Source: an uncultured Verrucomicrobiales bacterium (GTDB lineage Bacteria; Verrucomicrobiota; Verrucomicrobiia; Verrucomicrobiales; Akkermansiaceae). Taken from it: 8,377 bases of DNA. Shown here piece after piece: positions 1 through 5,627 of the stretch. Position numbers and translations under genes: made by a program. Under the pieces are notes generated by a model. That model saw only the letters and a list, made by a program, of their open reading frames with translations, was not told where the DNA came from and did not search any database. The stretch is taken from assembly GCA_937952875.1 (NCBI GenBank), contig CALFDI010000027.1, positions 1-8,377 on the forward strand, written 5' to 3'. Each line of letters opens with the position of its first letter. Position 1 is the stretch's first letter.

Positions 1-215
1 CTTGGAACATCTGATAAGGGAAGAGCGCCGATTTCATCGAGCTGAGCGAAGATTTTCTCAATCGATGGAGCTGTGAACTCGTTGACGCCGAGGTGTTCAC
101 GCACATGCGGATCGTCCATGAGGTCAGCGGGGATTTTATTATCCTGAGCCAACGCCGGAATGCTCAAAAATGCGAGGCATGCCGTTAAAGCCAGCTGTTT
201 CGATGTAAGGATCAT
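1..215 (-). CDS. Exported protein, N-terminal part only (cut by window edge)
   Basis: This reading frame begins with ATG at 215-213 and stays open to the left edge, giving 71 complete codons. The first ~24 residues form a typical Sec signal peptide: a short start with Lys6, a hydrophobic core around residues 8-20 (LALTACLAFLSIP), then ALA-Q, so signal peptidase I would probably cut after residue 23. The mature part seen is acidic and soluble (QDNKIPADLMDDPHVREHLG). I do not recognise the family from this fragment, so no function is given. There is no Shine-Dalgarno sequence before the ATG. A weak minus-strand promoter-like pair (TTGCAA at 250-245, 17-base spacer, CATTAT at 227-222) would place the transcript start almost at the ATG, but the match is poor. 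The gene is divergent from the glycosyltransferase at 407. Confidence 0.75.
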   Translation of the reverse strand, partial: MILTSKQLALTACLAFLSIPALAQDNKIPADLMDDPHVREHLGVNEFTAPSIEKIFAQLDEIGALPLSDVP

Positions 216-329
216 AGTGAAATAATGGAACGGAATTTACGTGATTGCAATGACCGGTTGAACACCGCATATGTCTTCTCCACTTGACTATCGGTGCGAA
301 AAGAGGCACTGCGCCTGCACTCTTAGTGG

Positions 330-359
330 TTGGCACCCGCTTTTCTCCCCGTTTATAGT
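330..359 (+). promoter_or_regulatory. Candidate sigma-70 promoter for the glycosyltransferase/L,D-transpeptidase unit
   Basis: TTGGCA (330-335) and TATAGT (354-359) each match the consensus at five of six positions and are separated by 18 bases. The expected transcript start near 366 would leave a ~40-base leader before the ATG at 407. It lies in the divergent gap between the exported-protein gene and the glycosyltransferase. This is read from sequence only. Confidence 0.45.
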
Positions 360-406
360 CGCAAACGCACGACGCATTTTTCTCAAATATCCTACAATTT
401 ATCGTT

Positions 407-1894
407 ATGGAATGGTTCTGGTATAGCTGCTACATCGCAGTTCTCATTGGTCTCTCCGGTTATGGCTTTCACCGTCTGACCATTATCTATCTCTATTTAA
501 AGCATTCTCGTAAGCAGCCAGAACCGCTTAAGATGTTTGAAGAGCTTCCTGTCATCACAGTGCAGCTTCCGATGTATAATGAATTATACGTTGCAGAGCG
601 TCTTCTGGAGTCTGTCTCTAAGCTCGACTACCCAAAGGATAAGCTACAAATCCAAGTCTTAGATGACTCGACTGATGAGACGATCCAGATCGCTAGCGCA
701 GCAGTGCAAAAGCTCGTCGATCAAGGATTCGATGCTGAATACGTTCACCGCACAGACAGAACTGGCTTTAAAGCCGGCGCTCTAGAGAATGGCACGAAAA
801 CAGCCAAAGGAGATTTTCTTTTCATCTTGGACGCAGACTTCGTCCCGAATCCAGATGTTCTGATGAAAACGATCCATCACTTTACTGATGAAAAGGTCGG
901 CATGATTCAGACGCGCTGGGAGCACATCAACCGAGACTTCAATCTTCTCACTCGTGTGCAGGCTCTCTTTCTTGATGGCCATTTAGAGCTGGAGCAAACG
1001 GCGCGTAACCGCAGTGGACGCTTTTTCACCTTCAACGGCACAGCTGGAATGTGGCGTAAGCAGTGCATCGAGGATGCAGGTGGCTGGGATCACGATACTC
1101 TTACCGAGGATATGGATCTGAGCTACCGCGCTCAGCTGAAGGGCTGGAGATTCGTCTTCATTAACCGCGTTTCGACTCCTGCAGAGCTTCCGGTTGATAT
1201 GGATGGCTTTAAGAGTCAGCAGCACCGTTGGACAAAGGGCTCTATCCAAGTCTGCAAGAAAGTCCTTCCAGCTATCTGGAAAAGCAAGGCTCCCTTTTAT
1301 GTCAAAATGGAAGCCACTGTGCATCTCACGGCGAACTTTGCCTATCTTCTCTTGATCGCGCTCTGCTTCATCTTACCGAATGCAGTCGAGCCAGCGGCTC
1401 TCAAAGGCTGGGGCTTTATTCTGATTAATTTGCCGATCTTCTTCTTCGCTTCGGCATCAGTCATCTTCTTCTATCTGACCTCACAGTTGGCTCTGCGCCC
1501 TGGCACTTGGTATAAGGAAATCATCTATCTACCGCTTCTCTTGGCGCTCGGAATAGGGATGTCTATCAATAATGCTCGCGCCGTCATGGAGGCGATCTTT
1601 AACCACGAGTCAGGCTTCGTCCGCACACCGAAATACGGGATTAATCAGAAGAAGGAAGATGCAGGGTCTTGGAAAAAGTCGCGTTACAAGGCTTTGAAAA
1701 ACATCAATCCAATTATCGAGTTTGCATTCGGTCTCTTTTTCACTGCAATCATAGTAGATAAGGTAACAAAGGGAGATTTCCTTTCCGTTGTCTTGCTTCT
1801 TCCATTTCCTGTTGGTTTCTTTTATACATCTGTCAGCTCTCTGTTACGTCTCCTCCCAGAGACTCAGAACGAGACTGTAGAAGTAAAAGATTAG
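407..1894 (+). CDS. Membrane family 2 glycosyltransferase, CslA (mannan synthase)-like
   Basis: A 495-residue processive-type GT2 enzyme expected in the inner membrane, with its catalytic domain in the cytoplasm, polymerising or transferring sugars from nucleotide-sugar donors. An N-terminal membrane segment (about 7-30) is followed by the GT-A domain (about 47-290). Its motifs in order are PMYNE (55-59), the first aspartates D86-D87 in VLDDSTDET, the DAD motif (D142, D144), FNGTAGMWR (209-217), the TED catalytic-base motif (233-235) and QQHRW (271-275), the Q-x-x-R-W signature of processive synthases. About five membrane segments follow (near 308-323, 334-358, 371-388, 434-450, 458-480). Motif wording, especially IQVLDDSTD, FNGTAGxWR, EDMDL and QQHRW, resembles plant CslA (gluco)mannan synthases and their bacterial relatives more than BcsA, and no PilZ domain is visible. 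The product is unknown; mannan-, glucan- or other polysaccharide synthesis is inference. It ends three bases before the L,D-transpeptidase gene. The start has no Shine-Dalgarno sequence but fits the membrane segment. Confidence 0.9.
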   Translation: MEWFWYSCYIAVLIGLSGYGFHRLTIIYLYLKHSRKQPEPLKMFEELPVITVQLPMYNELYVAERLLESVSKLDYPKDKLQIQVLDDSTDETIQIASAAVQKLVDQGFDAEYVHRTDRTGFKAGALENGTKTAKGDFLFILDADFVPNPDVLMKTIHHFTDEKVGMIQTRWEHINRDFNLLTRVQALFLDGHLELEQTARNRSGRFFTFNGTAGMWRKQCIEDAGGWDHDTLTEDMDLSYRAQLKGWRFVFINRVSTPAELPVDMDGFKSQQHRWTKGSIQVCKKVLPAIWKSKAPFYVKMEATVHLTANFAYLLLIALCFILPNAVEPAALKGWGFILINLPIFFFASASVIFFYLTSQLALRPGTWYKEIIYLPLLLALGIGMSINNARAVMEAIFNHESGFVRTPKYGINQKKEDAGSWKKSRYKALKNINPIIEFAFGLFFTAIIVDKVTKGDFLSVVLLLPFPVGFFYTSVSSLLRLLPETQNETVEVKD

Positions 1895-1897
1895 CCA

Positions 1898-2476
1898 ATG
1901 GATACCAGCCCCCTTCGTCAGACGACTGTTTTTTCCCTATTACTCTTCGGGCTTTCGCTCGTCCTCACTAGCTGCGGCTCAAGCCCCTCGCACGATCATC
2001 GGAGTAAGATGATTGTAAGCGTCAGAGACCAGCGAATGATGCTCGTCAGAGATGGAGAATTCGTAAAAACATATCCGGTCTCAACATCGAAGTTCGGCCT
2101 AGGCAGCAGAAGTGGATCAAAGCGGACGCCGCTCGGCCGCATGGAGGTCGCTAAGAAAATTGGGGGAGGGGCCCCTTCCGGCGCAGTTTTTAAAAGCCGT
2201 AGGCGCACAGGTGAGATTCTCAGGCCAAATGCGCGTGGGCGTGATCCAATCGTGACACGTATTCTCTGGTTGCGAGGACTCGACCGATGGAATCGGAACA
2301 CATATGGCCGCTATATTTACATCCATGGCACTCCAGAGGAGCGTAAAATTGGACGCCCAGCGAGTTATGGCTGCATCCGTATGAAGTCGCGTGACGTGAT
2401 CGATCTCTATAAGCGCGTCGGAGTCGGAGCTGATGTTCACATTGTGCGAGAAGGCCTACCATATGGGCGCTACTAG
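1898..2476 (+). CDS. L,D-transpeptidase (YkuD family) lipoprotein
   Basis: A 192-residue protein that probably acts in the periplasm, anchored by lipid, on peptidoglycan. YkuD enzymes form 3-3 crosslinks or attach proteins to the wall through a cysteine nucleophile. Residues 11-26 form a lipoprotein signal ending in the lipobox LTSC, with Cys26 as the lipidated residue. The catalytic domain starts near residue 38 (MIVSVRDQRMMLVRDGE), contains the usual TPLG element (77-80) and ends with His143 in IHGT and Cys159 in SYGCIRM. The family motif is more often written SHGC; here the residue before GC is Tyr157, a variant I believe also occurs in active members. Spacing of His143 to Cys159 fits the family. 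The preceding gene's stop lies three bases upstream, so the two are almost certainly one transcript. The partner glycosyltransferase suggests a shared envelope role, but a direct functional link is inference. Confidence 0.9.
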   Translation: MDTSPLRQTTVFSLLLFGLSLVLTSCGSSPSHDHRSKMIVSVRDQRMMLVRDGEFVKTYPVSTSKFGLGSRSGSKRTPLGRMEVAKKIGGGAPSGAVFKSRRRTGEILRPNARGRDPIVTRILWLRGLDRWNRNTYGRYIYIHGTPEERKIGRPASYGCIRMKSRDVIDLYKRVGVGADVHIVREGLPYGRY

Positions 2477-2494
2477 TCATTTTAGGAGAAAAAC

Positions 2495-2527
2495 GAACAT
2501 TCTTAGCGGAGCGTTCCTTTATTTTAT
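2495..2527 (+). terminator. Possible Rho-independent terminator after the L,D-transpeptidase gene
   Basis: A hairpin at 2495-2516 pairs GAAC with GTTC, then has one A-C mismatch and four further pairs (two of them G-U) around the loop TAGC. It is followed by CTTTATTTTAT. The stem is imperfect and the T-run interrupted, so this is a modest candidate. It starts 18 bases after the stop codon, where the operon should end. Confidence 0.4.
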
Positions 2528-2615
2528 CCCTATGGCAATTGGATAGGGGAAAACGGCCCTCAGTTTGACTTTGAAACACTTGATTTTAGAAAAGATGTTT
2601 TTTTCTTTCCTGATC

Positions 2616-2643
2616 TTGACAAGAGCATCGCTACGACTAGCCT
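2616..2643 (+). promoter_or_regulatory. Candidate promoter for rpsT
   Basis: A perfect TTGACA -35 element lies at 2616-2621. With a 16-base spacer the -10 position is TAGCCT (2638-2643), which matches TATAAT at only three positions. It is followed directly by the GC-rich GCCGCCCCC. A good -35, a short spacer and a GC-rich discriminator resemble growth-rate- or stringently controlled promoters of ribosomal genes in other bacteria. That comparison is inference; the -10 is weak. Confidence 0.4.
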
Positions 2644-2652
2644 GCCGCCCCC

Positions 2653-2674
2653 GATCACTAGCTCTCTGGTGATC
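2653..2674 (+). promoter_or_regulatory. Hairpin in the rpsT leader
   Basis: Bases 2653-2674 can fold into nine consecutive pairs, one of them G-U, closed by a CTCT tetraloop (GATCACTAG / CTGGTGATC). The pyrimidine-rich CTTTTTCTCTTTTCTATTT follows before the rpsT start at 2704. The T-run begins seven bases after the stem, so it is not a standard terminator. It could be an attenuator or a site for feedback by S20, which represses its own translation in E. coli. That role is not shown here. Confidence 0.4.
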
Positions 2675-2703
2675 ATTAAGCTTTTTCTCTTTTCTATTTA
2701 GAC

Positions 2704-2970
2704 ATGGCCAATACTCCATCAGCACTTAAGCGCATTCGCCAAACGAAGACCCGCACAGAGCGTAATCGCGTTCTTTCTAGCCGTATCAAGACTCTTCGTA
2801 AGAAGGCGATCACTGCTGCGACTGCTGGCCAAAAAGACGAATCTCTAGCAATTTTCGCTGAGTTCTCTTCAGCTGTCGATCGTGCAGCTAAGAACGGCAT
2901 CATTCACAAGAGTAATGCTGCAAATCTTAAGAGCCGCACAAATACTGCGATGAAAAAAGCGTTAGCTTAA
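2704..2970 (+). CDS. rpsT: Small ribosomal subunit protein S20
   Basis: An 88-residue, highly basic protein that binds the 5' domain and helix 44 region of 16S rRNA in the 30S subunit. The N-terminus MANTPSALKRIRQTKTRTER and the C-terminal stretch with HKSNAANLKSR and a basic Lys/Ala tail are typical of S20, and the length is normal for the family. The start is set by the conserved MAN(T/H) N-terminus. No Shine-Dalgarno sequence precedes it; the upstream bases are U/C-rich. It has its own promoter candidate and leader hairpin upstream, and a strong terminator directly downstream, so it appears to be transcribed mostly alone. Confidence 0.96.
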   Translation: MANTPSALKRIRQTKTRTERNRVLSSRIKTLRKKAITAATAGQKDESLAIFAEFSSAVDRAAKNGIIHKSNAANLKSRTNTAMKKALA

Positions 2971-2994
2971 TTTCGATAAGCTTATTCATTTTCG

Positions 2995-3025
2995 AAGCGG
3001 CACCTGAAAAGGCTGTCGCTTTTTT
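2995..3025 (+). terminator. Rho-independent terminator after rpsT
   Basis: Bases 2995-3021 pair AAGCGGCA with TGTCGCTT (one G-U), then a single bulged C and two further G-C pairs around the loop TGAAAA. A run of six T (3020-3025) overlaps the end of the stem. This is a textbook terminator 25 bases after the rpsT stop. It also separates rpsT from the zinc-ribbon gene that starts at 3054. Confidence 0.85.
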
Positions 3026-3053
3026 GTTATTCAAAGTCTAATTTCTAACTTAC

Positions 3054-3284
3054 GTGAAATCACCGATCGATTCAGAGCGCATGCAGAAAGCTCGCGAGAT
3101 TGCAGATAATCCTTCCGACTATCAGGTCTGTGAAGGTTGTGATTCAATTGTAGGGTCTGGTGCTGTCACGTGTCCGAATTGCCATGCTTACCGCTTCGAT
3201 GCTCGCCCAGAGCGCGTGAGTAAGCAGGCTCTCCTCCTCGGTCGACGCGAGCAGCAGAGCGTGACTGCTGAGGACATGAGCTAG
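3054..3284 (+). CDS. Small zinc-ribbon protein, function unknown
   Basis: A 76-residue cytoplasmic protein with two CxxC knuckles, C26/C29 and C40/C43, separated by ten residues. This arrangement should bind one zinc ion as a zinc ribbon. The first 20 residues and the last 30 are charged and probably helical (DARPERVSKQALLLGRREQQ). It resembles no family I can name; small ribbons like this may bind nucleic acid or another protein. The start is GTG at 3054, chosen because the frame is open and it leaves a full N-terminal helix; an in-frame ATG at 3081 (residue 10) would still keep both knuckles. Neither start has a clear Shine-Dalgarno sequence. It begins 28 bases after the rpsT terminator and converges with the cupin-like gene 31 bases downstream. 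I see no separate promoter, so it may depend on read-through. Confidence 0.75.
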   Translation: MKSPIDSERMQKAREIADNPSDYQVCEGCDSIVGSGAVTCPNCHAYRFDARPERVSKQALLLGRREQQSVTAEDMS

Positions 3285-3315
3285 TCTTCGCTCTCGTTCC
3301 TGAAAAATCCTGCCC

Positions 3316-3702
3316 TTAAGTCGCTACGCGCTTGGCGAGTTTGATGTGCACAGCGAGCAGAGCTATATCTCCGATGACTTCGGCAGTATGCCCGTGCTGG
3401 TCCCCGAAGGGGATTGCCTCATCGAGAGCGTCTTGAGCGATAAATTGCTCACCGCAGGTAAAGTCTTTCGTGGAACCGTCTCTTAAGCCAAGACGCAGTG
3501 TGCCTTGACGCACAACAATGAGGGTAGGATCACCTGCTACGTGCCAGTCAGCGAGGTATCCAGGCTCACTTCTACGGAAGCGTAGGTTTAAGGCGTCCAC
3601 ACGTGGCGTAATGACCATTCCGTTAAAGTCATCTTCTGAGAGCTGAGCTTCAGTGAAATAGGACGGCCCATTAGAATCGTTCGTCAGCAGAGTGATTTCC
3701 AT
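3316..3702 (-). CDS. Small cupin-like protein
   Basis: A 128-residue soluble protein with the look of a single-domain cupin. A strand-rich core runs from about 50 to 120, with WHVAGDPTLIVVRQGTLRLG (53-72) in the place of cupin motif 1 and GEQFIAQD (84-91) through HGHTAEVIGD (103-112) in the place of motif 2. The classical metal-binding HxH...E set is not complete: His54, His103 and His105 are the visible candidates, so metal binding and any enzyme activity are uncertain. The substrate is unknown. The start at 3702 is supported by AAGGGAG (3715-3709 on the minus strand), six bases upstream and the best Shine-Dalgarno sequence in the window. The gene faces the zinc-ribbon gene and is flanked upstream by the long AT-rich gap. 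Confidence 0.72.
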   Translation of the reverse strand: MEITLLTNDSNGPSYFTEAQLSEDDFNGMVITPRVDALNLRFRRSEPGYLADWHVAGDPTLIVVRQGTLRLGLRDGSTKDFTCGEQFIAQDALDEAIPFGDQHGHTAEVIGDIALLAVHIKLAKRVAT

Positions 3703-3775
3703 ATCGATCTCCCTTCACTAGTCGAGAATGGCTCAGAGACAAGTCCCTGTAGCTCTGAATGCCCGCAGCCTTTTG

Positions 3776-3796
3776 AAAAAAAGAGCTGAGCCCTTT
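3776..3796 (-). terminator. Possible minus-strand Rho-independent terminator
   Basis: Read on the minus strand, AAAGGGC (3796-3790) pairs with GCTCTTT (3786-3780) over seven positions, one of them G-U, around a TCA loop. T continues to 3776, making a run of seven T. On the plus strand the same stem has an A-C mismatch and no T-run, so a minus-strand role is more likely. It lies upstream of the cupin-like gene, so it would stop transcripts coming from the AT-rich gap. No firm gene there needs it. Confidence 0.3.
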
Positions 3797-4137
3797 CAAA
3801 TGCTCGTCGATCTCTGCGTAAAAGACTCTGAATTCAATATTTATCACGTAATAACGATCCCATGTAGTTTAATAATCCTGATTATCAAGTTATCTATACT
3901 ATATGAATTTTTTAAAAAAGAAAACATCGGTAAATAGAGGCTTAGTGTCTTTTGTTTCACACATGAGAATCAATTTTTCTGTCTGAATGGACCTCTAGGA
4001 GCACCTTTTTTAAAATAATGAAGCACTGTGCAGCTTGCGAAAAAAATGGAATTTATTTCGGCGACTAGTCCGGAAATGGGCTCGCTCAGTGAACAGCTCT
4101 CGGAGCCTAGATCCCTGCAGGATTTGCTCAATTTCAA

Positions 4138-4158
4138 TCACTTTTATGAAAAAAGTGA
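4138..4158. repeat. AT-rich inverted repeat, 8 pairs
   Basis: TCACTTTT (4138-4145) and AAAAGTGA (4151-4158) are exact reverse complements around a five-base loop. The repeat ends 12 bases before the first NrdR-like site. No T-run follows, so it is not a terminator; it might be a protein-binding site or chance in an AT-rich stretch. Confidence 0.4.
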
Positions 4159-4170
4159 AAACGCCTAAAA

Positions 4171-4218
4171 CCACAACATGTGGTAGTGTTAATAATTTGT
4201 GAACACAACATGAGCAAG
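4171..4218 (+). promoter_or_regulatory. Tandem NrdR-box-like sites upstream of nrdB
   Basis: CCACAACATGTGGTAG (4171-4186) and ACACAACATGAGCAAG (4203-4218) share the exact core CACAACATG and start 32 bases apart, leaving 16 bases between them. NrdR, the nucleotide-sensing repressor of ribonucleotide reductase genes, is known to bind pairs of 16-base palindromes of the form ACACwAtATaTwgtgt spaced about three helical turns, usually over the promoter. The left halves fit well. The right half of site 1 fits partly (T at 11, G-T at 13-14) and that of site 2 poorly. Position before nrdB and the spacing support the call; the weak right halves keep it tentative. Weak -10-like elements lie at 4191-4196 (AATAAT) and 4275-4280 (CATAAT), neither with a good -35. 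Confidence 0.5.
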
Positions 4219-4350
4219 ATTCACCTTTACGATCGAAGGTTTTTCCGGCAAATATCACGACGCTGGTGGAGGGGCATAATTCAGCTCAAAAGCATGTCCA
4301 GATACACTTCATCCGCACTTTCATTTTAACCCATTCACTTCCCTATCATC

Positions 4351-5445
<1,095 letters not shown>

Positions 5446-5467
5446 GCCTTACTTGGTTCATCTCTCT

Positions 5468-5507
5468 GCCTGTTTAGCGAAGGCATTTGCGCTCTTCGCT
5501 AACAGGT
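5468..5507 (+). terminator. Strong hairpin after nrdB; weak terminator or processing site
   Basis: CCTGTTTAGCGAAG (5469-5482) pairs with CTTCGCTAACAGG (5494-5506) over 13 positions with one bulged T, plus a possible closing G-U pair (5468/5507). The loop is ~11 bases. What follows (TTATTCGCC) is not a real T-run, so termination would be weak. It begins 23 bases after the nrdB stop. It may partly end the nrdB transcript or protect its 3' end, setting the NrdB to NrdA ratio; this is inference. Confidence 0.5.
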
Positions 5508-5514
5508 TATTCGC

Positions 5515-5527
5515 CTGAATCATTCAG
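5515..5527. repeat. Perfect 13-base palindrome between nrdB and nrdA
   Basis: CTGAAT (5515-5520) and ATTCAG (5522-5527) are exact reverse complements around a single C. The palindrome sits 23 bases upstream of the nrdA -35 element. It could be an operator half or a minor part of the spacer's folding. It does not match the NrdR consensus and I recognise no regulator. Confidence 0.4.
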
Positions 5528-5550
5528 TTACCAGCGCCACTGCTACAGTC

Positions 5551-5579
5551 CTGACGCATGTAACTACTTAAAGTATAAT
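5551..5579 (+). promoter_or_regulatory. Promoter for nrdA
   Basis: The exact consensus TATAAT lies at 5574-5579, preceded at the ideal 17-base spacing by CTGACG (5551-5556), which matches TTGACA at four of six positions. The transcript start expected near 5586 would give a ~42-base leader. This suggests nrdA can be transcribed independently of nrdB. Just downstream, ACACAACA (5580-5587) repeats the left half of the second NrdR-like site before nrdB, but no partner is found 31-32 bases away. Confidence 0.6.
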
Positions 5580-5627
5580 ACACAACAACGCACATCCCCG
5601 TAATAAACACTCACTAGTCCCCACCAC

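Larger units (their letters stand above)
3716..4350. other. 635-base AT-rich intergenic region without a convincing gene
   Basis: The left two thirds (to ~4020) are markedly AT-rich, unlike the flanking genes. I could support only short structures: a minus-strand terminator-like hairpin (3776-3796), the near-palindrome TTATCACGTAATAA (3841-3854), an 8-pair inverted repeat (4138-4158) and two NrdR-like sites (4171-4218). Short reading frames exist on both strands (3728-3937 plus, 4010-4258 minus, 4046-4168 plus), but none looks like a known protein. The last ~70 bases before nrdB are pyrimidine-rich, with no Shine-Dalgarno sequence. Confidence 0.7.

Noticed and set aside
139..336. Minus-strand frame of 65 codons near the left edge
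   Set aside because: It overlaps the signal-peptide gene in another frame and looks random, while the frame starting at 215 has a clean signal peptide.
983..1324. Minus-strand frame of 113 codons inside the glycosyltransferase gene
   Set aside because: It is antisense to the TED and QQHRW motifs and has no protein-like features.
1996..2579. Three minus-strand frames across the L,D-transpeptidase gene
   Set aside because: They are antisense to a well-supported lipoprotein gene, with unusual composition and no domains.
3728..3937. Plus-strand frame of 69 codons with a hydrophobic stretch
   Set aside because: The hydrophobic run comes from AT-rich DNA, there is no Shine-Dalgarno sequence or promoter, and it crosses the hairpin at 3776-3796. 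I see no protein-like pattern in the first half.
4197..4208. TTGTGAACACAA as a separate operator
   Set aside because: It is a perfect 5-base inverted repeat but overlaps the second NrdR-like site, and its symmetry axis does not match the 32-base phasing. The tandem-box reading explains more.
4010..4258. Minus-strand frame of 82 codons upstream of nrdB
   Set aside because: It runs antisense through the NrdR-like sites and inverted repeat and has no recognisable family. The minus-strand terminator at 3776-3796 gives only faint support.
4171..4350. Cobalamin or other riboswitch in the nrdB leader
   Set aside because: No conserved riboswitch core could be seen, and the enzyme is class I, which does not use B12.
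5580..5595. Third NrdR-like box over the nrdA transcript start
   Set aside because: Only the left eight bases match, and no partner lies 31-32 bases to either side.
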